Shown: in pieces, positions 19,029 to 27,862 of the stretch
How positions within the stretch are numbered: the stretch's first letter is position 1
How the letters are laid out: each line of letters starts with the position of its first letter
From: Blautia hominis
GTDB lineage: Bacteria; Bacillota; Clostridia; Lachnospirales; Lachnospiraceae
NCBI GenBank assembly: GCA_002270465.1
Contig: NQOF01000004.1
Coordinates: forward strand, 248,001 to 312,000
Length of the DNA: 64,000 nt
Reading direction: 5' to 3'
The notes under the pieces: generated by a model
Told to the model about the DNA's origin: nothing
The model's database searches: none
Seen by the model: only the letters and a program-made list of their open reading frames with translations
Made by a program: the position numbers and the translations under genes

Positions 19029-19619
19029 ATGGGCAGGATTTTTTATATTATGGGCAAGAGCTCTTCCGGTAAAGATACGATCTACAGCAGGCTCCTCCAT
19101 GACGGGGAGCTGGAGCTTTTTCATATTTTGTTATATACTACGCGTCCTATCCGCCAGGGTGAGGCGGATGGGCGGGAGTATCATTTTGTGGACCAAAACC
19201 GCTTCGGGCAGTTTAAAAATGAGGGAAAAGTGATTGAATACAGGACTTATGAGACTGTGCACGGACCATGGACTTATTTTACAGCGGATGACGGGCAGGT
19301 GGATTTGAGAACCCATAATTATCTGGCGATCGGAACACTGGAGTCCTATGAAAATATGAAGAGATACTATGGGGAGGAAAATGTGTGCCCCATTTATGTG
19401 GAAGTTGAGGATGGGGAGCGTTTAAAACGTGCCCTTGCAAGGGAAGAATTACAGGAGAAGCCCCGCTATGCGGAAATGTGCAGGCGTTTTCTGGCCGACA
19501 CAGAGGATTTCTCTGAGGAGAATCTGGAGAGGGCAGGAATTGGAAGGCGTTTTCATAACGTGGAGCTGGAAAGCTGTATGAAGGAGATCCGGGATTATAT
19601 CCGCAGCCGGAACGCTTAA
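19029..19619 (+). CDS. Guanylate-kinase-like protein
   Basis: A 196-residue P-loop kinase. GKSSSGKDT at residues 9-17 is the Walker A motif, YTTRP is the GMP-binding arginine region of guanylate kinases, and a GREYHFV segment follows, as in Gmk. The family phosphorylates GMP to GDP. The P-loop has S-S-S-G-K-D where canonical Gmk has P-S-G-A/V-G-K, so it may be a diverged member rather than the main Gmk. It lies 12 bases after the decarboxylase, exactly where many Firmicutes carry tmk ahead of holB, but its motifs are those of guanylate kinase, not thymidylate kinase. An agggga site 8 bases before the ATG fixes the start. Confidence 0.85.
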   Translation: MGRIFYIMGKSSSGKDTIYSRLLHDGELELFHILLYTTRPIRQGEADGREYHFVDQNRFGQFKNEGKVIEYRTYETVHGPWTYFTADDGQVDLRTHNYLAIGTLESYENMKRYYGEENVCPIYVEVEDGERLKRALAREELQEKPRYAEMCRRFLADTEDFSEENLERAGIGRRFHNVELESCMKEIRDYIRSRNA

Positions 19620-19643
19620 CATATTATCCGATTATTTAACAGA

Positions 19644-19784
19644 GTTACTGTTACTCCGTGTCCAGTAACACGCTTCGCGATGCACAGATATGGAGCAGTC
19701 TGCCCCATATCGCGCTGGCTGCCTCGGGATTTTCATGCTTCCGGCATGAAAACGCCTCCCGGTACAGTGGCCTGTGAACAGTAA
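19644..19784. mobile_element. Dispersed palindromic element A, copy 2
   Basis: Begins gttactgttact and ends gaacagtaa. It contains cagtaacacgcttcgcgatg, also present in copy 3, plus hairpins around 19687-19712 and a tcatgcttccggcatga stem, then aacgcctcccgg. No coding capacity. Confidence 0.65.
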
Positions 19785-19823
19785 TTTAACAGAACCTTAA
19801 TAGAAAAGTAAGCGTACCAAACG

Positions 19824-19853
19824 TTGCAGGACTCGGAAAACCTGTGCTATAAT
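19824..19853 (+). promoter_or_regulatory. Probable sigma-A promoter for the holB operon
   Basis: -35 ttgcag at 19824-19829 and -10 tataat at 19848-19853 with 18-base spacing; the TG of an extended -10 precedes it. It sits between two copies of element A, so the transcript leader would contain copy 3. Confidence 0.6.
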
Positions 19854-19893
19854 GATAGAAACGAGCCGGTGCAGACCAGCTCTGAACATAAAT

Positions 19894-20084
19894 GTTACTG
19901 TTCGCAGTATATTTAAAGCGCAGTTTTTTGAACAGTAACACGCTTCGCGATGCACAGTTCTGCCCTTTAGGGCACAAAATGCAGTTAACTGCATTTTGGC
20001 GCTGGCCAACTCGGGATTTTGCTCTGCATAGCGCAGCATCCCCTTGGAGAAAACGCCTCCCGGAACAGTGGCTGCGAATAGTAT
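19894..20084. mobile_element. Dispersed palindromic element A, copy 3
   Basis: The terminal repeat gttactgttcgcag at 19894-19907 matches the complement of ctgcgaatagtat at 20072-20084 with few changes. The interior shares cagtaacacgcttcgcgatg and aacgcctcccgg with copy 2, and adds two hairpins: tgccctttagggca and aaaatgcagttaactgcatttt. Confidence 0.7.
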
Positions 20085-20130
20085 TATATAAATGCCCTTA
20101 TTGCAGGGCGGAAGGATAGAGGTGATTGCA

Positions 20131-21120
20131 ATGCAGGAAGTTGAAAAGGTATTAGGACATGAGGAGGTTATCCGTCATTTACAAAATGCGGTTGCCATGG
20201 ATCAGGTTTCCCATTCCTACATTTTTGCAGGAGAGAAAGGGAGCGGAAAAAAACTTCTGGCAAAGCTGTTTGCCATGACATTGCAATGCGAGAAGCACGG
20301 AAAAGAGCCGTGTCTGCAGTGCGGCTCATGTAAAAAGGCCATGAACAGGAATCATCCGGACATTATCTATGTCAGTCATCTGAAGCCAAATTCCATTGGT
20401 ATTGAGGATATCAGGGAACAGCTCATTGCAGATGTGGAGATCAAACCCTATACAGGGCCTTATAAAATATATATTGTGGACGAGGCGGAGAAGATGACCG
20501 TCCAGGCGCAGAATGCTCTTCTGAAAACCATTGAGGAGCCGCCCGCTTATGCGGTGATCCTGCTACTGGCTAACAACAACACGAGTCTGCTTCCTACCAT
20601 CACATCCAGATGTGTGACCCTGAACTTCAAACCGGTCAGGGATGATCTGATCAAGAGTTATCTTATGGAGGAACTGCATGTGCCCGATTACCAGGCAGAG
20701 GTCAGCGTGGCATTTGCCCAGGGAAATGTAGGGAAGGCAAAGCAGATCGCGACCGCAGAGGATTTTGCCGATATGATGGATGCTGCCCTTAAGATCCTGA
20801 AAAAGGGAGACGGCATGGAAGTTTATGAGATGGTGGATGCCATCAAAACACTTTCAGAGGAAAAGCATACCGTGTATGAATATCTGGACCTGTTTTTAGT
20901 GTGGTTCCGGGATGTGCTGATGTTCAAAGCTACAAAAGAGGTGGACGGGCTGGTGTTCCGTCAGGAATATAATGCGATCAAGGATCGTGCAGACAAGAGT
21001 TCCTACGAGGGGCTGGAGAAGATCATCCAGGCCATTGAGACTGCTAAGACACGTCTGCAGGCAAACGTTAATTTTGACTTAACAATGGAACTTCTGTTCC
21101 TTACTATCAGGGAGAACTAA
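20131..21120 (+). CDS. holB: DNA polymerase III delta-prime subunit
   Basis: A 329-residue clamp-loader subunit of the AAA+ family. It has a degenerate P-loop (GEKGSGKK), a zinc-binding cysteine cluster (C-E-K-H...C-L-Q-C-G-S-C), the VDEAEKM Walker B region and an SRC motif in TITSRC. It helps load the sliding clamp at the replication fork. gaggtg 6 bases before this ATG sets the start; the frame opens 13 codons earlier in the element A border. It is followed after one base by yaaT, and holB-yaaT-yabB-rsmI run as one operon as in Bacillus. Confidence 0.93.
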   Translation: MQEVEKVLGHEEVIRHLQNAVAMDQVSHSYIFAGEKGSGKKLLAKLFAMTLQCEKHGKEPCLQCGSCKKAMNRNHPDIIYVSHLKPNSIGIEDIREQLIADVEIKPYTGPYKIYIVDEAEKMTVQAQNALLKTIEEPPAYAVILLLANNNTSLLPTITSRCVTLNFKPVRDDLIKSYLMEELHVPDYQAEVSVAFAQGNVGKAKQIATAEDFADMMDAALKILKKGDGMEVYEMVDAIKTLSEEKHTVYEYLDLFLVWFRDVLMFKATKEVDGLVFRQEYNAIKDRADKSSYEGLEKIIQAIETAKTRLQANVNFDLTMELLFLTIREN

Positions 21121-21121
21121 A

Positions 21122-22000
21122 ATGACAAGAGTGATTGGAGTCAGATTCCGGAATGTGGGAAAGATCTATTATTTTTCCCCTAAGGATCTGGAAATAAAAT
21201 CCGGTGACCATGTGATCGTGGAAACCGCCAGGGGCGTAGAGTACGGCAGTGTGGTTCTGCCCCCCAGGGATGTGGAGGATGAGAAGGTGGTCCAGCCTCT
21301 GAAAGAGGTTATCCGTATCGCAGGCCCACAGGACGACAAAAAAGAGGAGAGCAACAGAAAAAAGGAAAAAGAAGCTTATCAGATCTGTCTGAAGAAGATC
21401 AAAGAGCACGGGCTGGAAATGAAGCTCATAGACGTGGAATATACATTTGACAACAATAAGGTCCTTTTTTACTTTACTGCTGACGGAAGGATTGATTTCC
21501 GTGAACTGGTGAAGGATTTGGCGGCTATCTTCAAGACACGAATCGAGCTGCGCCAGATTGGTGTCAGGGACGAGACAAAGATTTTGGGAGGCATTGGAAT
21601 CTGCGGGCGGGCATTGTGCTGTCATACTTACCTGTCAGAATTCGCTCCTGTCTCCATAAAAATGGCGAAAGAACAGAATCTCTCTCTGAATCCAACCAAG
21701 ATATCAGGGGTGTGCGGAAGACTTATGTGCTGTCTGAAGAACGAGGAGGAGACCTATGAGGAGCTGAACCGGAAACTGCCTGTGGTCGGAGACAGAGTGA
21801 ACACACCGGAGGGACTCAGAGGCGAGGTGCAGAGTGTAAATGTGCTGCGTCAGCTTGTGAAGGTCATCGTGGATGTGGATGACGAGAAAGAGATCAGAGA
21901 ATATGCTGTGGAGGATCTGAAATTCAAACCGCGGCAGAAAAAAGAAAAAATAAAATTGTCTGACGAGGAATTGAAGGCATTAAAGGAACTGGAGAAATAG
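21122..22000 (+). CDS. ricT: PSP1-domain protein RicT/YaaT
   Basis: A 292-residue protein with the PSP1 domain in the C-terminal half, including GGIGICGRALCC and a second SGVCGRLMCC motif. These cysteines bind an iron-sulfur cluster in the Bacillus Ric (YaaT-YlbF-YmcA) complex, which affects RNase Y activity, competence and sporulation. The N-terminus (VIGVRFRNVGKIYYF) is typical. The ATG lies one base after the holB stop, so translation is likely coupled. The function is taken from the Bacillus homologue and was not tested here. Confidence 0.93.
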   Translation: MTRVIGVRFRNVGKIYYFSPKDLEIKSGDHVIVETARGVEYGSVVLPPRDVEDEKVVQPLKEVIRIAGPQDDKKEESNRKKEKEAYQICLKKIKEHGLEMKLIDVEYTFDNNKVLFYFTADGRIDFRELVKDLAAIFKTRIELRQIGVRDETKILGGIGICGRALCCHTYLSEFAPVSIKMAKEQNLSLNPTKISGVCGRLMCCLKNEEETYEELNRKLPVVGDRVNTPEGLRGEVQSVNVLRQLVKVIVDVDDEKEIREYAVEDLKFKPRQKKEKIKLSDEELKALKELEK

Positions 22001-22013
22001 GAAGGACGGTCAA

Positions 22014-22790
22014 GTGGCAGAGAAATCTCTAATTATGGAAAATGAACGTCTGGATGATCTGCAGAACGGCTATATGCTGATTCAGAACCCCAAACAGTTT
22101 TGTTTTGGAATAGATGCAGTGCTTCTTGCCTGGTTTGCCAGAGTAAAACCAGGTGAGAAGGTGCTGGATATGGGGACGGGGACGGGTATCGTCCCTATTT
22201 TGCTGAAAGCCAGGTATCCCGGAGGCCGTTTTACCGGCCTGGAGATCCAGGAAGAGAGCGCTGCGCTGGCCAGACGAAGCGTAGCTTACAATAGCCTGGA
22301 GGACGATATTGTAATTCAGACAGGGGACATCAAGAGGGCTTCTGAGATTTTCAGCCCGTCTTCTTTTGATGCGGTTACTACCAACCCTCCTTATATGATC
22401 GGGAGTCATGGTTTGGTGGGGGAAAACACGGCGAAGACCATTGCCCGCCATGAAACCCTATGCACCCTGGATGACGTTATATCTCAGGCAGCTTCCGTTT
22501 TGGTCCCAAAAGGGAGATTTTATATGGTGCACAGGCCATTTCGGCTGGCGGAAATTATGTCAACCATGGTGAAGTATAAGCTGGAGCCTAAAAGGATGCG
22601 TCTGGTCTATCCTTATGTGGATAAGGAGCCAAATCTTGTGCTTATTGAGGGGATGAGAGGCGGAAATTCCCGGATAACCGTGGAGAAGCCGCTGATCGTC
22701 TACGAGAAACCGGGAGTGTATACAGACGAGATCTTGGAGATTTATGGTCGAGAACGGCAGGAAAGAGCTGCAGGAGAAGAGGAAACATGA
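22014..22790 (+). CDS. yabB: tRNA1(Val) (adenine-N6)-methyltransferase-like (TrmN6/YabB)
   Basis: A 258-residue SAM-dependent methyltransferase. Motif I is LDMGTGTGIVP and motif IV is TNPPYM, the N6-adenine type. The opening FCFGIDAVLLAWFA segment is characteristic of YabB/YfiC proteins, which methylate A37 of tRNA. It starts with GTG behind a ggaagga site. It overlaps rsmI by 4 bases (ATGA). Confidence 0.9.
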   Translation: MAEKSLIMENERLDDLQNGYMLIQNPKQFCFGIDAVLLAWFARVKPGEKVLDMGTGTGIVPILLKARYPGGRFTGLEIQEESAALARRSVAYNSLEDDIVIQTGDIKRASEIFSPSSFDAVTTNPPYMIGSHGLVGENTAKTIARHETLCTLDDVISQAASVLVPKGRFYMVHRPFRLAEIMSTMVKYKLEPKRMRLVYPYVDKEPNLVLIEGMRGGNSRITVEKPLIVYEKPGVYTDEILEIYGRERQERAAGEEET

Positions 22791-23632
22791 GCGGAACATT
22801 ATATTTGTGCGCCACACCCATCGGCAATCTTGAGGACATGACTTACCGGGTGGTGCGTATTTTAAAAGAGGCGGATCTGATCGCGGCGGAGGACACCCGA
22901 AACAGTATTAAGCTGCTGAATCATTTTGATATTAAGACGCCCATGACCAGTTATCATGAATATAATAAGATGGATAAGGGAAGATATCTGGTGGAACAGA
23001 TGCAGGCAGGGAAAAATATTGCACTGGTCACAGATGCAGGGACACCCGGAATTTCCGATCCCGGTGAGGAACTGGTGGCTATGTGCTGGGATGCGGGAGT
23101 TACGGTGACAGCTCTTCCCGGTGCAGCGGCGTGTATCACGGCCTTGACTTTATCAGGACTATCCACAAGACGTTTTGCATTTGAAGCTTTTCTGCCCTCA
23201 GATAAAAAAGAGAAAAGAAAAGTGCTTGAGGAGCTGAAAAACGAGACCAGGACCATTGTGCTGTATGAGGCACCCCATCGGCTTGTCAGGACACTCCAGG
23301 AACTGTTGGAGACATTGGGCGAACGCAGGATCTCTGTGTGCAGAGAACTTACCAAGAGACATGAGACCATATTCAGGACTACGCTTACCGAGGCTGTTTC
23401 CTATTATGGGTCGAATGATCCTAAGGGTGAATGTGTATTAGTCCTGGAGGGACGGAGCCGCAGTGAAATGGAGGCTGAGGAACAGCAGCGCTGGAGTGAG
23501 ATGCCTTTAAAGGAACATATGGATTATTATGTAAACCAGGGGATGGATAGAAAAGAAGCCATGAAAGCAGTGGCAAAGGACAGAGGGGTCAGTAAAAGAG
23601 ATATCTATCAGGCCCTCCTGGAAGAGGAATAG
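22787..23632 (+). CDS. rsmI: 16S rRNA (cytidine-2'-O)-methyltransferase
   Basis: A 281-residue tetrapyrrole-methylase-fold enzyme methylating C1402 of 16S rRNA. It has the N-terminal LCATPIGNLEDMTYR and AAEDTR motifs, the TDAGTPGISDPG loop that binds SAM, and a LPGA motif. Length is normal. The ATG overlaps the preceding stop, so it is translationally coupled to yabB. Confidence 0.97.
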   Translation: MSGTLYLCATPIGNLEDMTYRVVRILKEADLIAAEDTRNSIKLLNHFDIKTPMTSYHEYNKMDKGRYLVEQMQAGKNIALVTDAGTPGISDPGEELVAMCWDAGVTVTALPGAAACITALTLSGLSTRRFAFEAFLPSDKKEKRKVLEELKNETRTIVLYEAPHRLVRTLQELLETLGERRISVCRELTKRHETIFRTTLTEAVSYYGSNDPKGECVLVLEGRSRSEMEAEEQQRWSEMPLKEHMDYYVNQGMDRKEAMKAVAKDRGVSKRDIYQALLEEE

Positions 23633-23687
23633 AGGGATACAAAGGTACTGGGCAGTCTTCTGCTGTCCGAAAGAGAAGGGGATATAA

Positions 23688-24905
23688 ATGGCGTACCATT
23701 ACAGGAAAAAAGAACAGGAAAGAAGAAAGAGAGAAAGAGAGCGGAAAGTCAGAAGGATTAAGATTATTTTCGGAGTGGATGCAGCTCTGGTGCTGATTCT
23801 TCTCCTTATTTTCGTTGTGGGAAAAGGCATGTCTGCCGGATCTTCGGAAAAGGAGACCAGCGCGGAGGCCAAGACAGCCAAAACAGAGACTGCTCAGGAT
23901 AAATCGGAGAAAAAGGACAGCGCCGGAAAAGCTGAGGATAGTCCGGATACGGACAAGGCGTCAGATGCGGCAGAGAAGAAGAAAGATGAACCTGTGACGA
24001 TCACCGTCAGCGCAGCAGGTGACTGTACGCTGGGAACCGATGAGTTTTTTGACTGGAGTGACAGCCTCCCTGCAAAATATGAGGAGGTGGGCGACCCGGC
24101 CTATTTTTTCCGGAATGTTCAGCCTATTTTTTCGCAGGATGATCTGACGATCGTGAATTTTGAGGGAACCCTTACCAACAGTGAGGCGCGTGAGGACAAG
24201 CAGTTTGCATTCAAGGCAGACCCGGCTTACGCCAAAATACTTACCGCCGGCAGCGTGGAGGCTGCAAACATGGCCAACAACCACAGCAAGGATTATGGTG
24301 AGCAGAGCTACACAGACACCATTAAGGCACTGGAGGATGAGGGGATCACCACATTTGGTTATGACCGGATCGCTGTGATGGATGTGAAGGGAGTCAAGGT
24401 GGGACTGCTGGGTACTTATGTGCTGAGAGAGGGACTTGGAATAAAAGATTCTATGATCGCCAATCTGCAGTCTTTGAAAGAGCAGGGGGCGCAGATCATT
24501 ATTGCCAGCTTCCATTGGGGTTCAGAGAAGGCATATGAACCGGACTCCACACAGATAGAACTCGCCCATGCGGCTGTAGATAACGGGGCAGACTTAGTCC
24601 TTGGGCACCATCCGCATGTGCTGGAAGGGATTGAGGAGTACCAGGGGAAGAATATTGTGTACAGCCTGGGTAATTTCTGCTTTGGCGGCAACGCGTATCC
24701 GTCTGATATGAATACCATGATATTTCAGCAGACATTTACCATAAAGGACGGGGAACTGCAGGAGGATAATGTAAAGAATATAATTCCGTGCAGGATTTCC
24801 TCTGAGGATGGATATAATAATTATCAGCCTACGCCTGCGGAGGGTGAGCAGAAGGATGATATATTGCAGAAAATTGAAGAGTATAGTTCCTGGGTGCAGG
24901 GATGA
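23688..24905 (+). CDS. CapA-family metallophosphatase-fold membrane protein
   Basis: A 405-residue protein. The N-terminus is very basic (KKEQERRKRER), followed by one transmembrane segment (about 28-45), then a low-complexity Lys/Ala/Glu/Asp linker to about residue 105. The rest is the PGA_cap/CapA domain: AAGDCTLG, NFEGTLTN, ANNHSKDYG, SFHWGSE and GHHPHVLEG, the metal-binding motifs of calcineurin-like phosphoesterases. The family takes part in poly-gamma-glutamate or capsule synthesis, but solitary copies like this are common in Clostridia and of unknown role. It is anchored in the membrane with the domain outside. A clear terminator follows. Confidence 0.88.
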   Translation: MAYHYRKKEQERRKRERERKVRRIKIIFGVDAALVLILLLIFVVGKGMSAGSSEKETSAEAKTAKTETAQDKSEKKDSAGKAEDSPDTDKASDAAEKKKDEPVTITVSAAGDCTLGTDEFFDWSDSLPAKYEEVGDPAYFFRNVQPIFSQDDLTIVNFEGTLTNSEAREDKQFAFKADPAYAKILTAGSVEAANMANNHSKDYGEQSYTDTIKALEDEGITTFGYDRIAVMDVKGVKVGLLGTYVLREGLGIKDSMIANLQSLKEQGAQIIIASFHWGSEKAYEPDSTQIELAHAAVDNGADLVLGHHPHVLEGIEEYQGKNIVYSLGNFCFGGNAYPSDMNTMIFQQTFTIKDGELQEDNVKNIIPCRISSEDGYNNYQPTPAEGEQKDDILQKIEEYSSWVQG

Positions 24906-24917
24906 GCGTGTGGAGGG

Positions 24918-24952
24918 ATACCCCGGAGGCTGTGGCTTCCGGGGTATTTTCG
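24918..24952 (+). terminator. Rho-independent terminator
   Basis: A 10-base perfect stem (ataccccgga with tccggggtat) and 10-base loop, followed by ttttcgtt. It lies 12 bases past the CapA-like stop and between convergent genes. Confidence 0.9.
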
Positions 24953-25021
24953 TTATAAAGGTACATTATGCGCAGGAGGAAAATGGATGCAGGCGGTGCT
25001 TAGGGGTGTGAACCCTGCATT

Positions 25022-25822
25022 CTAATACAGATCATTCCGCATATTTTTTAGAGAGGGAACTAAGTGCCGGGCCCTGAGGCTGTCTTTCGGGGTGACAGGG
25101 ACGAGAATCAGCTGGGAAGATTCATCTGCGTCTGCCAGTACCCTGCCGAAGGGGTCACAGGCGAAACTCTGCCCAATAAAGGTGTCTTTTATGTACTGGC
25201 TGCATCCAAGGACAGTCATGCCGTTCTCAATAGCTCTTGCCGCCAGGAGGGTTTTCCATTGAACTGCTTTCATATCCCCTTGTACCCAGGCGGAGGGATA
25301 AATGAAAATTTCAGCACCCTGTAATGCGGCACTGCGTGCCAGCTCCGGAAAGCGCAGGTCATAGCAGGTGCCTAACCCCAGCTTGCCAAAGGGTGTTTCC
25401 AACGGGGAAAAAAGAACGTCCCCGGCAGCAGTGTGGTCTGACTCATGCCAGTCAAAGGCATCAAACAGATGTGTCTTTCTGTAAGTTCCCTGCAGGATAC
25501 CGCTGTCATCCAGAAGAATCAGGGTGTTGAAGCACTTATCTTGGCGGAGCTTCGGGGCAGCTTCATTCATGCCGAAAAGAATCCAGATACCGAACTTTTC
25601 TGCAAGCCCACTCATGCAGGAGACAAAAGGGCCTTCTATGCTCTGGGAGTGGTTTACATAAAGAGTTGGATCGCCAATACAGGGATACATGAAATATTCC
25701 GGGAACACGATAAGGGCTGCCCCGGCATTGGCAGCCTGGTGAATAAAATATTCTGCTGTTTTCAGATTTTTTGTTGTGTCCGGAAGGGAACCGCACTGGG
25801 CAAGCGCAATGGTATGGGGCAT
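25022..25822 (-). CDS. Carbon-nitrogen hydrolase (nitrilase superfamily amidase)
   Basis: A 266-residue amidase. The catalytic triad is E42 in FPEY, K116 in RKTHLFD and C153 in GTCYDLRFPE. The sequence resembles omega-amidase (Nit2) and 2-oxoglutaramate hydrolases more than true nitrilases. Omega-amidase deamidates alpha-ketoglutaramate or ketosuccinamate in metabolite repair; that assignment is a family-level guess. caggaggtaa stands before the ATG. It is monocistronic, facing the CapA-like gene. Confidence 0.88.
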   Translation of the reverse strand: MPHTIALAQCGSLPDTTKNLKTAEYFIHQAANAGAALIVFPEYFMYPCIGDPTLYVNHSQSIEGPFVSCMSGLAEKFGIWILFGMNEAAPKLRQDKCFNTLILLDDSGILQGTYRKTHLFDAFDWHESDHTAAGDVLFSPLETPFGKLGLGTCYDLRFPELARSAALQGAEIFIYPSAWVQGDMKAVQWKTLLAARAIENGMTVLGCSQYIKDTFIGQSFACDPFGRVLADADESSQLILVPVTPKDSLRARHLVPSLKNMRNDLY

Positions 25823-26174
25823 AATAATTACCTCCTGAAGAAGTTTTTTGCTATTGTAGCAGATGTACAGAGAAAGTCAAGAGCCGGGGAGAAACAGAAG
25901 GAGAAAATTGTTACTATTCAGCCTTCCGGCTTCATAGCAACAAAAGCATGCACAGTTCTGCCCTTCAGGGTACAGACTGCATAAACCACAGTCTGGCGCG
26001 TGGCTGTCTCTGGATTGCCTTGCAATTGCAAGGCAACACCTCGCGGGATAAAGGAAGGCTGAACTGTTACAGAAAATCCCATCGCAGAAGCTGATATGAT
26101 AACAGAAGCGGCTCATTAGAATAAAATATCCTGCACAAACATATAGTAGAGAAAAAGCTTCCGGAGGCGTGAAC
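25823..26174. other. Divergent intergenic region
   Basis: The 352 bases between the amidase and spmA hold the fourth copy of element A (25910-26070). Promoters for both genes are presumably on either side of it but were not clear. Confidence 0.5.
25910..26070. mobile_element. Dispersed palindromic element A, copy 4
   Basis: Terminal repeats gttactattcagccttcc and ggaaggctgaactgttac match over 18 bases with three changes. Inside are gcatgcacagttctgccctt, shared with copy 3, and a ttgccttgcaattgcaaggcaa hairpin. No coding capacity. Confidence 0.7.
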
Positions 26175-26813
26175 ATGCTGAATATTCTCTGGGGAGCAAT
26201 GATGCTCATAGGAATTACATACGGCGCCATGACAGGGCGTATGGGGGAGATCACGGATGCGGCGCTCTCGTCTGCAAAGGAGGCAGTTGTGCTCTGCATT
26301 ACCATGGCGGGTATTGTTGCCATGTGGATGGGTGTCATGGAGATAGCCAGGTCTTCCGGCATGATAGAGAAGATGACGGAGAAAATGCAGCCTCTGCTGC
26401 GTTTTTTATTTCCTAATCTGCCGAAGGATCATCCTGCAATGGAGTATATTTCTGCCAATATTATAGCGAATTTCCTGGGACTGGGCTGGGGGGCGACTCC
26501 GTTTGGGCTGAAGGCCATGGAAAAGCTGGCGGAGCTGGAGGATGAAAGGCGGCTGGGACAGGTGGCAGATAGAAATTCCGGGAAAAAACTGCATATATTG
26601 CCACGGGGGACAGCCAGCAATGAGATGTGTACTTTTTTGATTCTGAATATTTCTTCCCTGCAGTTGATTCCGGTAAATATCATAGCTTACAGAAGCCAGT
26701 ACGGCAGTACGAATCCTGCCGGCATTGTAGGTCCGGGAATTGTGGCTACCTTGATCAGTACAGTGGTGGCAATTGCTTTCTGTAAGCTGAAAGACAGAAA
26801 GCGGAGGGGATAA
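26175..26813 (+). CDS. spmA: Spore maturation protein A (nucleoside recognition domain)
   Basis: A 212-residue integral membrane protein with several hydrophobic helices and the Gate/nucleoside-recognition motif region ANIIANFLGLGWGATPFGLKAM. In Bacillus, SpmA and SpmB act in spore core dehydration. The ATG lies 7 bases after ggagg; a GTG two codons earlier would leave only one base of spacing. The partner spmB is normally next, but here a LacI gene on the other strand follows after 17 bases and I found no spmB in the window. Confidence 0.9.
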   Translation: MLNILWGAMMLIGITYGAMTGRMGEITDAALSSAKEAVVLCITMAGIVAMWMGVMEIARSSGMIEKMTEKMQPLLRFLFPNLPKDHPAMEYISANIIANFLGLGWGATPFGLKAMEKLAELEDERRLGQVADRNSGKKLHILPRGTASNEMCTFLILNISSLQLIPVNIIAYRSQYGSTNPAGIVGPGIVATLISTVVAIAFCKLKDRKRRG

Positions 26814-26830
26814 GCGAAGGCTGTGGAGAA

Positions 26831-27862
26831 CTACCTGCTTAATCTGGCACAACTGTTCCTTTTGGCAATGTAATGGGGCAGTTCCACTTTTAATTCCAGT
26901 TTATGTCCGCCCTGAATCCGGTCCAGCAGGACCTTCAGGGCGATATTTGCCAGTTCTTCTATCGGGACATGAATGGTAGTCAGCATAGGGGCAGTGCGCT
27001 GGGCATGGGGGATATCACCGATTCCGATAACAGATATATCCTTTGGGATCTTTTGTTTATATTCCCGGTAACACTGCATTGCGCCTATAGCAGTCAGATC
27101 GTCAGCACAGAGAATGGCTGTAATGTCAACCCCGCGCTCCATAAGAAGCCTTGTGCCATGATATCCTCCCTCGATGGTCTGCTTAACATTTACAGTGTTG
27201 GTTATATGAAAGGGCAGATTCAGTTCCTTCAATGCCTGCTTATATCCCTGAAAGCAGGAATTTTCTTTTTGTTCCCCAAGATATCCGATTTTTTTATGCT
27301 TCAGCCGATACAGATATTTTACCGCAGTCACAGATGCGTGATAGCCATTACAGATAACCTGGTCGCATTTGAGGTCCAGAGGGTTGATCCCAATGTATAC
27401 AAGGTGCCTGTAGGTGGCTTCAAGAAGCTCAAGCTGCCGCTGTGTCAGGCATCGTTTTCCGAACAGAACAGCGCCGTCAGCGTTGTTTTTTTGCGTTTTA
27501 GGGGGAGTTGGCGGAAAGGAAAATTCTTCCAGAAAAAAAGAGCGGCGTACAGTACATTTTTGGCGAAGAGCGATTTGTTCAATAGCCCGTTCTAATTCCT
27601 GGTAAAGTGGGCTGACATCTGTTCTGGAATGATCACCGTAAATACAGTCAATAGAATAAGACGGGGCGGATTGATCCGGAACAGGGCTGCCATTCTTTAA
27701 AATCCGGGCGGCAGCGTTTGGGATGTATCCGTTTTTTCGGACAATAGACCAGATTTTGTCCTGCGTATGTTTACTGGCTGCATTGCTGCCTTTATTATTT
27801 ATAACTCTTGAGACTGTGGAGATGGAAACCCCAGCCTCCTTTGCAATATCCTTCAGTGTCAT
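26831..27862 (-). CDS. LacI-family transcriptional regulator
   Basis: A 343-residue repressor. The N-terminal helix-turn-helix (MTLKDIAKEAGVSISTVSRVINNK) is a textbook LacI domain. The periplasmic-binding-protein-like sensor domain spans about 65-335, with ITAILCADDLTAIGAM and a DISVIGIGDI motif. An aggagg site precedes the ATG. It is divergent from the LarA-like gene, and CAAACGTTTG palindromes lie between, so it likely controls that gene and itself. The effector is unknown. Confidence 0.93.
   Translation of the reverse strand: MTLKDIAKEAGVSISTVSRVINNKGSNAASKHTQDKIWSIVRKNGYIPNAAARILKNGSPVPDQSAPSYSIDCIYGDHSRTDVSPLYQELERAIEQIALRQKCTVRRSFFLEEFSFPPTPPKTQKNNADGAVLFGKRCLTQRQLELLEATYRHLVYIGINPLDLKCDQVICNGYHASVTAVKYLYRLKHKKIGYLGEQKENSCFQGYKQALKELNLPFHITNTVNVKQTIEGGYHGTRLLMERGVDITAILCADDLTAIGAMQCYREYKQKIPKDISVIGIGDIPHAQRTAPMLTTIHVPIEELANIALKVLLDRIQGGHKLELKVELPHYIAKRNSCARLSR

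Larger units (their letters stand above)
19620..20130. other. Intergenic region with two element A copies and a promoter
   Basis: The 511 bases between the kinase-like gene and holB are filled by two copies of dispersed element A, with a likely promoter between them at 19824-19853. Short frames through the elements are not called. Confidence 0.7.

Noticed and set aside
20092-20130. N-terminal extension of holB
   Set aside because: It begins in the border of repeat element A, and gaggtg points to 20131.
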